A DNA stretch of 50,564 bases from Bacteroidia bacterium (GCA_021153285.1 JAGKTT010000015.1:1-50564), one strand, 5' to 3'. Numbered from the stretch's first letter, positions 1 to 7,969 are shown. Notes: generated from the sequence alone by a model not told the origin. Translations and numbers: made by a program.

Positions 1-1
1 T

Positions 2-1348
2 GCGACAGACAAGACAGTAGTGTGGAGCTCAGATTCCCCAGAGATCGCAGAAGTCGATCAGGAGGGTAATGTGACAGCTAAATCAGAAGGAGAGGCTGTG
101 ATCACAGCAGTTTCCGGAGATGTTTCCGGCACATGTACTGTTGTCGTTTCTAAACGTATAATACCTGTGACATCGGTGGCGGTTATTCCGGAATATGTAG
201 AGCTGACAGAAGGTGACTCTAAAGCTCTTATGGTGAGGATACAGCCATCTGATGCAACAGACAAGACTGTAGTCTGGAGTTCAGATGCTCCTGAAATCGT
301 TGAGGTTTCAGATGGTGGTCGTATCACGGCAATATCAGAAGGAACAGCTGTGATTACAGCGACTTCCGGAGATGTTTCCGGCACATGTACTGTTGTCGTT
401 TCTAAACCATATATTCCTGTCTCATCGGTTAAGATCAATCTATCTTCATTGGAACTGACGCAAGGCGAAGTCGTTTCTTTGACAGTTACTGTCGAACCGG
501 CAAATGCGACAGATAAGACTGTTGTCTGGCGTTCTGATGATTCTGATGTCGCGTCAGTTGATCAAGAGGGTAATGTGACTGCCGTTTCTCAGGGAAATAC
601 AGTCATTACTGCTGAATGTGGCGACGTGTCCGCGACGTGTGTTGTCACAGTATTCCCTGCTGAACTCCATTATGTTGATGAGTATGGCATAGATCATGGC
701 CCAGGTATACTTATATCCACCTATTCTTATGGTGATATAGTCTGGGCTCCGGTAAACTGCGGCTATCATGCAACCGACTATAAGTATGGAAAGCTTTATC
801 AGTGGGGAAGGAAATATGGCCAGGGATATGACGGCTCAGATGCTATAGCGCCAGTCATTGCAGAAGGTGGAGTCACTCTTGCAGAGGGCCAGGATCCGGA
901 TAATGCGAATACATACTTTAAAGGTGCCGGAAACGATTGGTTAGGCGAGTCTGATGATAAACTTTGGAACTCCGGAACTGAGGACGCTCCGGTAAAGACT
1001 GAAAATGACCCATGTCCTGACGGATGGCGCGTGCCGACATATAATGAATTGAAGTCAATACAATCTCGAAAGTCTTCATGGACTACAAATGACGAAGGAC
1101 AGAATGGCTATTGGTTCACGGATTCTAACGATCCGTCACAGACATTCTTCATGCCGGCGGCGGGCCTGATCAGTGGAGCATCATGGAAGGCAGGTAAGCC
1201 TGATGATCGTGGTTCTGATGGATATTATTGGTCTTCTAAGCCGTATAATAACGGGGCAGCCAATATGCAGAGTATTTCTAAATATTCAGTGTCGGGTAGC
1301 AGTAGTTATCGTTGTTATGGCTATTCAGTCCGTTGCGTGAAGGAGTAA
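2..1348 (+). CDS. Big-2 (Ig-like) repeat surface protein with C-terminal FISUMP domain, 5' partial
   Basis: The open frame runs in from the left edge, so the N-terminus (probably a lipoprotein signal) is missing. The visible part holds three bacterial Ig-like (Big-2) repeats of about 84 residues, each with a DATDKTVVW-type strand, followed by a roughly 230-residue FISUMP domain (Fibrobacter succinogenes major paralogous domain). That domain shows APVNCGY, LYQWGRKYGQGYDG, NDPCPDGWRVPT and the terminal YSVRCVK signature. Such proteins are usually cell-surface lipoproteins; the ligand is unknown. The C-terminal domain is clearly paralogous to the protein at 19260-21089. The first in-frame GTG, at 20, is inside a Big-2 repeat and is not a real start. 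A strong terminator follows the stop codon. The family call is secure; the function is not known. Confidence 0.85.
   Translation, partial: ATDKTVVWSSDSPEIAEVDQEGNVTAKSEGEAVITAVSGDVSGTCTVVVSKRIIPVTSVAVIPEYVELTEGDSKALMVRIQPSDATDKTVVWSSDAPEIVEVSDGGRITAISEGTAVITATSGDVSGTCTVVVSKPYIPVSSVKINLSSLELTQGEVVSLTVTVEPANATDKTVVWRSDDSDVASVDQEGNVTAVSQGNTVITAECGDVSATCVVTVFPAELHYVDEYGIDHGPGILISTYSYGDIVWAPVNCGYHATDYKYGKLYQWGRKYGQGYDGSDAIAPVIAEGGVTLAEGQDPDNANTYFKGAGNDWLGESDDKLWNSGTEDAPVKTENDPCPDGWRVPTYNELKSIQSRKSSWTTNDEGQNGYWFTDSNDPSQTFFMPAAGLISGASWKAGKPDDRGSDGYYWSSKPYNNGAANMQSISKYSVSGSSSYRCYGYSVRCVKE
112..407 (+). repeat. 252-bp direct repeat of Big-2 domain units with 44-bp identical blocks
   Basis: The stretch 112-155 is repeated without change at 364-407, exactly 252 bp (84 codons) later. 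It encodes the last strand of one Big-2 repeat and the linker into the next. The third repeat is more diverged. Such identical in-frame blocks would let repeat number change by recombination. Confidence 0.85.
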
Positions 1349-1377
1349 TTCCAATACTTCAACGAAGTCAATGTAAT

Positions 1378-1419
1378 AACACCTTGGACGTTTCTTAGCG
1401 GAATATCGTCCAAGGTGTT
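1378..1419 (+). terminator. Rho-independent terminator after the Big-2/FISUMP gene
   Basis: A perfect 13-bp stem (AACACCTTGGACG and its complement) encloses a 16-nt loop and is followed by TGTTTTTCTT. It starts 30 bp after the stop codon. A second, weaker hairpin with a very similar arm (ACACCTTGG...CCGAGGTGT) lies at 1452-1490, just past the stop codon of the converging flavodoxin-like gene. The gap 1349-1504 therefore looks like a double terminator between convergent genes. Confidence 0.8.
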
Positions 1420-1504
1420 CTGTTTTTCTTGAAAAATGGGCAATTTGCGTTACACCTTGGCCGTTTTAAGGCATTTTTTGACCGAGGTGTATGTTTGCTG
1501 GAAA

Positions 1505-2149
1505 TTATCTGATGAAGTTGGTCATTACAGGTTTTTCCTTGACGGGGTCAGGGATGCCGGCGGCGCGACCTGCTTCGATGCATTTGAGGAGCCAGGCCAT
1601 ATTGCGGCCGAGTTCGCGCATAACCTGCATTCCCTCCTCGTCCTGGAGAACCTGCTCAGGGGTGTTTCCGTGTACCATATTCCAATATTTTGATGATACC
1701 ACAGGCATTGACGAGATGGTGAAATACTTGTTGATCTGGTCGAATGCAGCTGTGGATCCGCCACGACGGCAGCTTACGATGCCAGCGGCCGGCTTGTAAC
1801 GGAATATCTTTCCCTTGCCGTAGAATGCTCGGTCCATAAATGATGTAAGGGCTCCTGAAAGTGCTGCATAATGAACAGGACTTCCGAAAATAAATCCGTC
1901 TGCCTTCTCAGCCTTATCCAGGAATTCGTTCACTTCGTCATCTATGAAACAGCGAAGTGAAGCAGGCTCACCGTCCGGCCCCCTCCTGATGCACTTTGCG
2001 CATCCCAGACATCCCGATATTGGCTTGACTCCCAGCCATATCATTTCAGTTTCCACTCCAGCCGCATTGAGTTCCTTCTCCACCTCAGTAAGGGCGGTGT
2101 ATGTGCATCCCTCCTTATGAGGGCTTCCGTTTACAAGTAGTACCTTCAT
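1505..2149 (-). CDS. Flavodoxin-fold NAD(P)H-dependent FMN/iron-sulfur flavoprotein-like reductase
   Basis: This 214-residue protein begins with the flavodoxin-fold phosphate-binding strand and loop (KVLLVNGSPHKEGCTY), which binds FMN. A cysteine cluster GCLGCAKC with a further Cys about 17 residues on (roughly 47-70) resembles the iron-sulfur flavoprotein subgroup. GSPVHYAALSGALTSFMDR is the typical second FMN-contact region of NADPH-dependent FMN reductases. It is probably a cytoplasmic flavin or quinone reductase; the substrate cannot be read from sequence. It is transcribed alone, convergent with the upstream surface-protein gene, and has a clear Bacteroidetes promoter at 2175-2205. The start is set by the ATG just downstream of that promoter. 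Family confidence is high. Confidence 0.88.
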   Translation of the reverse strand: MKVLLVNGSPHKEGCTYTALTEVEKELNAAGVETEMIWLGVKPISGCLGCAKCIRRGPDGEPASLRCFIDDEVNEFLDKAEKADGFIFGSPVHYAALSGALTSFMDRAFYGKGKIFRYKPAAGIVSCRRGGSTAAFDQINKYFTISSMPVVSSKYWNMVHGNTPEQVLQDEEGMQVMRELGRNMAWLLKCIEAGRAAGIPDPVKEKPVMTNFIR

Positions 2150-2174
2150 ATTTTATAGCATTATTGTCAGATGT

Positions 2175-2205
2175 CAAAGATAGTGACTCGGTGGCGATAT
2201 GCAAA
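2175..2205 (-). promoter_or_regulatory. Bacteroidetes-type promoter for the flavodoxin-like gene
   Basis: On the minus strand, TTTG (2202-2205) is followed after 19 nt by TATCTTTG (2175-2182). This fits the Bacteroides consensus TTTG-N19/20-TAnnTTTG well. The predicted RNA starts about 20 nt before the ATG. Confidence 0.75.
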
Positions 2206-2306
2206 ATTTTCATACATTTACTGCAACATTTCCTGCCACCGGGCAGTCTAACATCCGGAACCGCACAAGAGGCGGCGGGAAAAGTTTAATTTTAATAAAT
2301 TGTATT

Positions 2307-2744
2307 ATGAACGCTATTGTTAACATCATTGAAACTCTCATTCCTATATGTGTGATGTGCGTCCTGCCGATTATGGTAGTATGGCTTATCACACGTGCAA
2401 GAGTCAAGAAGAATGATCAGAAGATGGCTGTGCTGGTGAAGGCTATCGAAAATGGTGTTGAGATCGATCCTGAACTCCTGATCAGTGAGACTGAAAGCAG
2501 CAGGAACACAAAGATGAAACTCATCCGCAAACTTACCACAGGTATCGTGTGCTTCATTATCGGTGTGGCATTGCTCATCTGTCCGTCGCTTGATACCTTT
2601 GAAGACGTGGCTGTACTTGAGATGCTTTATATCGGTGGTGGAGTTTTTATCGCTGTAGGAATCGCTTTCGCGGTGGTATTCTTCGTCGGAAAGAAGTATC
2701 TGGCACCAGAGATTGAGGCTGAGGAGAAGAAACTTCAGAAATAA
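2307..2744 (+). CDS. DUF6249-like small membrane protein
   Basis: This is a 145-residue protein with three predicted membrane segments, roughly residues 8-28, 75-95 and 105-130. A charged cytoplasmic stretch between the first two (RARVKKND...SRNTKMKLIRK) carries the family's PELL motif. The ATG at 2307 was chosen because the upstream extension from 2199 is low-quality coding and the ATG is followed directly by a hydrophobic helix. It sits 23 bp before an ECF sigma factor gene, a pairing I recall from many Bacteroidales genomes. Its function is unknown; it may act with the sigma factor module at the inner membrane. Confidence 0.75.
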   Translation: MNAIVNIIETLIPICVMCVLPIMVVWLITRARVKKNDQKMAVLVKAIENGVEIDPELLISETESSRNTKMKLIRKLTTGIVCFIIGVALLICPSLDTFEDVAVLEMLYIGGGVFIAVGIAFAVVFFVGKKYLAPEIEAEEKKLQK

Positions 2745-2767
2745 CAGTCATATTACGGTTTTGGTCA

Positions 2768-3256
2768 ATGACTAAGCAGCAGTTCATAGAGCTGGCAGCA
2801 GCCGAGCAGGAGTCTTTGAGAAGATTCCTGCGCGGTCTGTGTGGAGGGGACGGTTTCCGTGCTGACGATATTGCCCAGGAAGCGCTGCTTAAGGCATATC
2901 TTTCTTTCGAACGTTTCCAGGGCCGATCGCGTTTCTCGACCTGGCTCTTCAGGATCGCATACAATTGCTGGTACGATCAGCTGCAAAATTATCCTGACAA
3001 TGAATCCGTTGATCTGCAAGAGGTTAGAAAGGTCGAGGATGAAGGTTCAACGGCCGACAAAAAATCCGAATATCAGCAGCTATACGCTGCCATCGGGAGC
3101 CTGACCCGGCAGGAACAGACGGTTATACTGCTCTTTTATATGGAGGAAAAGTCGGTCAAGGAGATAGAGGTGATTACAGGGATGCCGTCAGGGACAATAA
3201 GGTCGCATCTTTCGAGGGCGAGGGGACATTTGAAACAATATCTGGAAATATTATGA
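2768..3256 (+). CDS. ECF-type RNA polymerase sigma factor (sigma-70 family)
   Basis: The 162-residue protein has sigma region 2 at about residues 20-90 (DDIAQEALLKAYLSFERFQG, then FSTWLFRIAYN), which binds the -10 element and core polymerase. Region 4 lies at about 108-160 (LTRQEQTVILLFYMEEKSVKEIEVITGMPSGTIRSHLSRAR), the -35-binding helix-turn-helix. Regions 1 and 3 are absent, as in ECF factors. The stop overlaps the next gene by 4 bp (ATGA), so the two are translationally coupled. The downstream membrane protein is the natural candidate for its anti-sigma partner. The target regulon cannot be inferred. Confidence 0.9.
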   Translation: MTKQQFIELAAAEQESLRRFLRGLCGGDGFRADDIAQEALLKAYLSFERFQGRSRFSTWLFRIAYNCWYDQLQNYPDNESVDLQEVRKVEDEGSTADKKSEYQQLYAAIGSLTRQEQTVILLFYMEEKSVKEIEVITGMPSGTIRSHLSRARGHLKQYLEIL

Positions 3257-3657
3257 AAACAGAAAAAGATATAAGGAAATTCTTTCAGGACAATAAGATT
3301 CCTGTGCCGAAGGACGATGTATTTATGGCCGATCTTGTCCGGCAGATTGACCTGTTGCCGGTTCCTGCATCCTTAAACGGTGTCGATAAGGAAAAGATAC
3401 AGGAAAATATGAGGATATTGGCCCTTATCCGTGAGGCGCTTCGTAAGCGTTACCGTCGTCAGGCTGTCAAGACGCTGATTATTGATATTGTACTTTGTTC
3501 CGTTCTTTTCGTGGCGGTGTATTTCTTATTGCCTCGGCTTTCGGAAGGCTCTTCTGTCGTGCAGTTCGTCCTTGCCTGGAAAAACCTGATTTTCGGTGCG
3601 ATGTGCCTGGGAGTCCTCGCCTTCTCATTTTCTCAGACCGGAATGATGAAAGTGTAG
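3253..3657 (+). CDS. Small membrane protein coupled to the ECF sigma factor, possible anti-sigma
   Basis: This 134-residue protein overlaps the sigma factor gene by 4 bp. The first ~70 residues are charged and helical and would be cytoplasmic; two membrane segments follow at about 78-95 and 110-130. That layout, and the coupling, fit an anti-sigma-like role: the cytoplasmic part would hold the sigma factor at the membrane. No zinc-binding HxxxCxxC (ZAS) motif is visible, so it is not a classical zinc anti-sigma factor. It may match the DUF5056 group that I recall from this position in Bacteroides, but I could not confirm this. Confidence 0.7.
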   Translation: MKTEKDIRKFFQDNKIPVPKDDVFMADLVRQIDLLPVPASLNGVDKEKIQENMRILALIREALRKRYRRQAVKTLIIDIVLCSVLFVAVYFLLPRLSEGSSVVQFVLAWKNLIFGAMCLGVLAFSFSQTGMMKV

Positions 3658-3708
3658 TCTATCAGTAACAAGTCCTTGCGATAGCGTGCTGCAAATGTCT
3701 TGAAACAA

Positions 3709-4011
3709 TCATCTTTGCAGATGCCCCTTTATATCCATCTTTTCGTGCAGGATGCGGATGATGAAGATGTCGCTCTCGCTTATGGTTTTATAAAAGATGA
3801 TGTGATGTCCGGATTTGACACCGAAGAGATCGGGTGCAATCTCTTGGTAACGTCTGCTCGATAATAACGAGCTATCCATAAGATGATTACACGCTGTGAT
3901 GAGGTTCTGGTAATATCGGTCGGCCTGCTTTTCGGACCATTTCCTGACCGTATATCTCCAGATTGACGATAAGTCTTCTACTGCTTTCTTTGAATATCGG
4001 ACTTTAGACAT
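3709..4011 (-). CDS. parE: Type II toxin of the RelE/ParE superfamily
   Basis: The protein is 100 residues, a normal ParE length. It has the N-terminal VRYSKKAVEDLSSIWRYT helix pair, a central QNLITACNHL helix, and the C-terminal strands GVKSGHHIIFYKT and DIFIIRILHEKMD typical of the fold. ParE toxins poison DNA gyrase; RelE relatives cleave mRNA. The partner's type favours ParE here. The gene overlaps the upstream antitoxin gene by 8 bp, the usual antitoxin-first operon. Toxicity has not been tested, so the toxin role rests on family and context. Confidence 0.87.
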   Translation of the reverse strand: MSKVRYSKKAVEDLSSIWRYTVRKWSEKQADRYYQNLITACNHLMDSSLLSSRRYQEIAPDLFGVKSGHHIIFYKTISESDIFIIRILHEKMDIKGHLQR

Positions 4012-4237
4012 TTTTAAGTGTTGTTAGGTGAGCCTGTGGGTCAAAACCTTCAGCTTCGCCGCTGTCCAGACCGTCCTGAATTGCGGCTTTCAATGCCATT
4101 ACACGGCTTTCGTTATCTTCCAGAAGACGCAGTGCCGCTCTAATGACTTCGCTGGCATTATTGTACCGCCCTTTAGAAATCTGTGCTTTAATAAAGTCTT
4201 CGAAATATGGACCGAGTGCCACTGATGTAGTTTTCAT
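4004..4237 (-). CDS. parD: Type II antitoxin, ParD family
   Basis: The 77-residue protein starts MKTTSVALGPYFEDFIKAQISKG. The N-terminal ~45 residues form a ribbon-helix-helix DNA-binding domain (GRYNNASEVIRAALRLLE is the signature). The C-terminal tail is acidic and would wrap the toxin. The ATG at 4237 was chosen because the open frame upstream of it crosses the palindromic operator at 4259-4277. The gene binds and neutralises the ParE-like toxin encoded immediately downstream and probably represses its own operon through that palindrome. Confidence 0.87.
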   Translation of the reverse strand: MKTTSVALGPYFEDFIKAQISKGRYNNASEVIRAALRLLEDNESRVMALKAAIQDGLDSGEAEGFDPQAHLTTLKNV

Positions 4238-4258
4238 ACCAATTAAAATTTCCACAAA

Positions 4259-4277
4259 GTTACCAATATTTGGTAAC
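4259..4277. promoter_or_regulatory. Palindromic operator of the parDE operon
   Basis: Perfect inverted repeat GTTACCAA-TAT-TTGGTAAC lying 22-40 bp before the parD start codon. The size and place fit binding by a ribbon-helix-helix ParD dimer pair, the normal autoregulation of such operons. The binding itself is inferred. Confidence 0.7.
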
Positions 4278-4370
4278 AAAGCAAATTACGAGCTATTTAT
4301 ATCACTTCGTTCCAAAATGCTCCCCTGACCGATAGTCTTGTGATCTCTCCGACTGATAAAGATTTGTTGC

Positions 4371-4539
4371 CATAGTCATAATTTTATTCCGCAAAGTTCC
4401 GGAGCATTATCCGTATAACCAAAAAGAATACGGCTATTTGGCGAAAACGGCTTTCTACGTGCTTCTGAGGCAGATTTTAGCGACGAAATTTGTTGTATTT
4501 TTATAAAAAGCAAGACAAATTGTTCCACGAATGTTCTAC
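4371..4539 (-). repeat. Promoter-bearing repeat module, copy 1 (upstream of parDE)
   Basis: About 80% identical to 22073-22238, which lies upstream of the rhuM-like gene. Read on the minus strand, both copies keep TTTG-N20-GAACTTTG (here -33 at 4420-4423 and -7 at 4392-4399) and the start ATGACTATG just after it. Here the ATG at 4380 opens only a 25-codon frame (to about 4306), with no resemblance to RhuM beyond the first codons. The module therefore probably serves as an outside promoter for parDE or is what remains of a deleted gene. Confidence 0.7.
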
Positions 4540-4691
4540 AGCGCTATATGATGTAATAATGGGTGGTGTGTATCTCTCTGGCAGCACAAAGCAGGCTTCG
4601 CAGCTCTGCCAAATCTTCGTTGTCCGTAAAATCAAGCTAAAATACGGACAAAGCAGTTTAATGATGCGTTTATCCGTGATATAGTCCATCA

Positions 4692-4752
4692 GGCTGAGCT
4701 CGCGCACGGCGTGATCGAGTGGCCGGCGGCCGTATTTGCCTGCCACGGTGCT
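4692..4752 (+). repeat. Structured intergenic repeat family 1, copy A
   Basis: Begins GGCTGAGCTC and contains GTGATCGAGTGGCCGG...TATTTGCC...CCACGGTGC. It matches copies at 18651-18746, 22269-22365 and 23046-23141 and a partial copy at 22745-22776. The arms GTGGC/GCCAC have changed together relative to GCGGTCGG/CCGACCGC in other copies. That is, both sides of the stem changed, which suggests the fold is kept. Confidence 0.75.
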
Positions 4753-4851
4753 TTGAGTGGAACTGCTTCAGTGAATCAGGTGGTTGCTGAATCGTGGTTT
4801 TGCCACTGTCAGCAAAAATCCGTATCTTTATCGACATTAAATACCGATACT

Positions 4852-6612
4852 ATGAAAAGAATACTCCTTTCAGCCATTCTGGCTATTGTCAGTGCTATTT
4901 GCGTTTCAGCTGCAACTGTTGCAGAATCTGACCGTGTAGTGGTTGCTTATGTAACTTCGTGGAGTCGTGTCATTCCCGATCCGTTCTGTATGACCCATCT
5001 TAATTATGCTTTCGGTCACGTGAACGATACCTTTGACGGAGTCAGGGTCGATAATCCTGAGAGACTTCATCAGATGGTTGCACTTAAAAAGATGAATCCA
5101 GACCTGAAGGTGATGCTTTCAGTCGGTGGCTGGGGAAGCGGTCGTTTCAGTGAAATGGCTATGGAAGGAAAACGTCGCAAATCTTTTGCAGAAGATTGCA
5201 TCAGAGTGGTCGAGGAATTCGGTCTGGACGGAATCGATATTGACTGGGAATATCCTACAAGCTCTGCTGCCGATATCTCATCTTCACCGAAGGATACCGA
5301 CAATTTCACCAAGCTGATGAAGGATCTTCGTAAGGCCCTCGGACAGGACAGACTCCTGACACTGGCGAGTGCTGCATCTGCGGAATATATTGACTTCAAG
5401 GCAATTGAGCCTTATATGGATTTCGTGAACATTATGGCCTACGATATGGCTAATGCTCCTAAGCATCATAGTGCCCTGTACGAGTCTGAGAATAGCGGAA
5501 GCATCACTTCCGACGGGGCAGTCAAGGCTCATATCGCTGCCGGAATGCCTGCTGAGAAACTAGTTCTCGGAATGCCTTTCTATGGCCGTGGTGGTCTGAA
5601 AATCTCAAGTTTCAATGATTATAAGGATCTTCATCGTCATACTGGAGTGGTGGAAAAGTGGGATGAAAAGGCTATGGTTCCATATCTTGAAGATGAAGAA
5701 GGGGTACTTCAGCTCGGATTCGAAAATCCACGTTCCCTCAGAATCAAATGTGAATATGCATTGGAGAAGGGACTTAAGGGTGCGATGTATTGGGATTATG
5801 ATGGTGACAATCAGGACGGAGACCTTCGCAAGACTGTTGCCAAGTCGATCCTCGGAGATAGATATGCTGAGACACGTTCTGCCAACTATGCTGGTAAGAG
5901 AGTGAGATTCAAGGCATTGCTTTATTATTCGGAGAATGTTGAGGAAGCTCACGCCCAGTTTGCTCATCAGACTATCGACTTTTTCAAGAAACTTACTTAT
6001 GGTGAAGGATACAGTCTCGAACTGACCACGGATTTTTCAAAATATCCATATGAAAAACTCAAGGAATATGATGTGGTGATTATGCCGAATGTGACACCTT
6101 GGGCTCCGGCAGAAAGGGCGGCTTTCGAACAGTATATGAAGAATGGTGGCGGATGGGTAGGATTCCACGCTGCTGCCTACAACGACCGCAACACCAATTG
6201 GCCTTGGCTTCTCGAATTCCTTGGCGGTGGAGTGTTCCTCTGCAATAACTGGCCTCCTCAGCCGGTGCTTCTCGAACTTGATACCCAGGATCATCAGGTG
6301 ACAAAGAATCTCCCGAAGGAATTCATAGCTCCAGCGAGCGAATGGTATCAGTGGACACCGTCTCCAAGGGACAATGCAGACATTCAGGTCCTTGTTTCGC
6401 TGTCACCAAAGAATTATCCGTTGGGAATAAAGGATATCGTATATTCCGGAGATTGGCCAGTGGTATGGACCAACCACAATTACAGGATGATATATCTGAA
6501 TATGGGCCACGGCGATGAGGAATATATCGACGCGACCCAGAATCTTCTGTTTGTCAATGCTTTCCGTTGGGTGGTAAGTCAGGATCCGGACGGAGATCCG
6601 TTCGACAGGTAA
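4852..6612 (+). CDS. Secreted GH18 chitinase-like glycosidase fused to a ThuA-like domain
   Basis: The 586-residue protein begins with a signal peptide (MKRILLSAILAIVSAICVSA). A glycoside hydrolase family 18 domain follows (about 27-340) with the full catalytic motif D126-G-I-D-I-D-W-E133; the Glu is the acid/base and the substrate N-acetyl group assists. GH18 enzymes cut beta-1,4 bonds next to GlcNAc in chitin or N-glycan cores. From about residue 350 comes a ThuA/trehalose-utilization-like domain (YDVVIMPNV, GGGWVGFHAA, PVVWTNHNYRMIYLNMGH). The ATG at 4852 is used because the frame upstream crosses an intergenic repeat and has no signal peptide. A possible -7 box TATCTTTA lies just upstream. 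The GH18 part is related to the PUL enzyme at 39338. The domain pairing is unusual. Confidence 0.9.
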   Translation: MKRILLSAILAIVSAICVSAATVAESDRVVVAYVTSWSRVIPDPFCMTHLNYAFGHVNDTFDGVRVDNPERLHQMVALKKMNPDLKVMLSVGGWGSGRFSEMAMEGKRRKSFAEDCIRVVEEFGLDGIDIDWEYPTSSAADISSSPKDTDNFTKLMKDLRKALGQDRLLTLASAASAEYIDFKAIEPYMDFVNIMAYDMANAPKHHSALYESENSGSITSDGAVKAHIAAGMPAEKLVLGMPFYGRGGLKISSFNDYKDLHRHTGVVEKWDEKAMVPYLEDEEGVLQLGFENPRSLRIKCEYALEKGLKGAMYWDYDGDNQDGDLRKTVAKSILGDRYAETRSANYAGKRVRFKALLYYSENVEEAHAQFAHQTIDFFKKLTYGEGYSLELTTDFSKYPYEKLKEYDVVIMPNVTPWAPAERAAFEQYMKNGGGWVGFHAAAYNDRNTNWPWLLEFLGGGVFLCNNWPPQPVLLELDTQDHQVTKNLPKEFIAPASEWYQWTPSPRDNADIQVLVSLSPKNYPLGIKDIVYSGDWPVVWTNHNYRMIYLNMGHGDEEYIDATQNLLFVNAFRWVVSQDPDGDPFDR

Positions 6613-6613
6613 T

Positions 6614-7105
6614 CTATTTTCTTGATTGCCTTCTCTTTTCTCTCTGCTGGTCTGACAGCTCTCCGACCTTGGTCAGACCTTCTGTGGTGAAGTCCCCGCA
6701 AAAGACCATAATAGTCTTATCCGGATCGGTGGTATAAAGTATTATTTCGGAAAAACGATTACTATGCAGGGTGTTGATGTATATCAGCATCCTGTAGTCT
6801 TCGTCATCGATCTCGTTGACTTTGGTATAGCTGCCGAGCATTTTATCCACCTTGTCAAGGTATGCCTTGTCAGACTTATCCAACGGGCATATCAGCATTG
6901 CATCTATATTGTCAATAAAGACGGACATCGGAGTCTTTTTGAGAACCGGTCTTGCAAGCTTCATTGTCGTACCTTCCAATGTCTTGGCCTTCTTGTTCGA
7001 GCCCAGCATCTGTATTGCCACGCTGTCATCTGCCTTTTTCCCGGAAGCGGTAGTGACAGGGCAAAGCATTGCCAGCATAGTGAATATGATCAGGATCGAT
7101 TTCAT
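6614..7105 (-). CDS. DUF4252-type exported protein
   Basis: 163 residues with a signal peptide (MKSILIIFTMLAMLCPVTTASG). The remaining part matches the DUF4252 pattern as I know it: a repeated pair of short alpha/beta units, here ending TIMVFCGDFTTEGLTKVGELSDQQ. These proteins occur widely in Bacteroidetes, often near ECF sigma modules, and have no proven role. The start codon lies 1 bp after the rsmA stop, so the gene is the second in an operon with rsmA. Its stop is 1 bp from that of the converging GH18 gene. Confidence 0.7.
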   Translation of the reverse strand: MKSILIIFTMLAMLCPVTTASGKKADDSVAIQMLGSNKKAKTLEGTTMKLARPVLKKTPMSVFIDNIDAMLICPLDKSDKAYLDKVDKMLGSYTKVNEIDDEDYRMLIYINTLHSNRFSEIILYTTDPDKTIMVFCGDFTTEGLTKVGELSDQQREKRRQSRK

Positions 7106-7106
7106 A

Positions 7107-7940
7107 TTATGCCAATTTCAGAGTAAGGTCAATGAAATCCTCTACGCTCAGACGCTCCGGACGGAGCTCGAATACAGGATCTGCAGTGAATTCTGCAAGC
7201 TGCTCCTCGCTCCAGCCTTCGCGGTCAGCCTTGGCACGGATAAGCGGTTTGAGTGAATTGCGGAGGGTCTTGCGGCGCTGATTGAATCCTGTCTTTACGA
7301 CGGTCTTGAAAAGAGCCTCATCGCATCCTAATGAAGTGCGCTGGTTGCGTACAAGCCTGATTACGGCTGATTTAACCTTTGGAGGCGGGTTGAAAGCACC
7401 TTCTCCTACGGTGAAGAGATACTCGATGTCATACCAGGCCTGAAGAAGTACGGAAAGGATGCCGTATGTCTTGGTTCCTGGCTTCTCTGCGATACGCTCA
7501 GCCACTTCCTTCTGGATCATACACACCACCTGAGGAACCTGCTCCTTGTAATCAAGGACCTTGAAGAAGATCTGTGATGAGATATTGTAAGGGAAGTTTC
7601 CGATGACGCAGAACTGCTCCGGGAAGAATGTTTCAAGTTTCAGTTTCAGGAAATCTGCTTCAATCAGCTTTCCGTTCACCTGAGGGAAATGTACCAGAAG
7701 GTAGTCGACAGATTCTGTGTCGATTTCCACCATACGAAGGTCCACTTCAGGTCTCTGGAGTACATATTGAGTGAGTACTCCCATTCCGGGACCTACTTCA
7801 AGTGCAGGCATCGGATTCTCCGCATCGTTTATTTTCTCAAGCCCGGGACAAGGTACGATAAGTGCCTCTGCTATTCTCTGTGCGATTGACAGGTCTGTCA
7901 AAAAATGCTGGCCCAGGGCCTTCTTTGCTCTAACTTCCAT
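7107..7940 (-). CDS. rsmA: 16S rRNA (adenine(1518)-N6/adenine(1519)-N6)-dimethyltransferase
   Basis: The 277-residue protein dimethylates the two adjacent adenines in the 3'-terminal hairpin of 16S rRNA, using S-adenosylmethionine. N-terminal KALGQHFLTD is the family signature, ALEVGPGMGVLTQYVL is the SAM-binding loop, and GNFPYNISSQIFFKVL carries the NxPY catalytic motif IV. The C-terminal FNQRRKTLRNSLK segment is the small helical domain that contacts rRNA. Length is normal and the frame is complete. It is the first gene of a two-gene operon with a promoter box at 7962-7969. Confidence 0.96.
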   Translation of the reverse strand: MEVRAKKALGQHFLTDLSIAQRIAEALIVPCPGLEKINDAENPMPALEVGPGMGVLTQYVLQRPEVDLRMVEIDTESVDYLLVHFPQVNGKLIEADFLKLKLETFFPEQFCVIGNFPYNISSQIFFKVLDYKEQVPQVVCMIQKEVAERIAEKPGTKTYGILSVLLQAWYDIEYLFTVGEGAFNPPPKVKSAVIRLVRNQRTSLGCDEALFKTVVKTGFNQRRKTLRNSLKPLIRAKADREGWSEEQLAEFTADPVFELRPERLSVEDFIDLTLKLA

Positions 7941-7961
7941 ATGGTAATGTCAAAATTTATA

Positions 7962-7969
7962 CAAATATA
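7962..7969 (-). promoter_or_regulatory. -7 box (TATATTTG) of the rsmA promoter
   Basis: Minus-strand TATATTTG matches the Bacteroidetes TAnnTTTG element and lies 22 bp before the rsmA ATG, giving a predicted leader of about 15 nt. Confidence 0.6.

Noticed and set aside
4711..4851. Upstream extension of the GH18-ThuA gene to 4711
   Set aside because: It runs through the family 1 intergenic repeat and puts 47 unrelated residues before a perfect signal peptide that starts at 4852.
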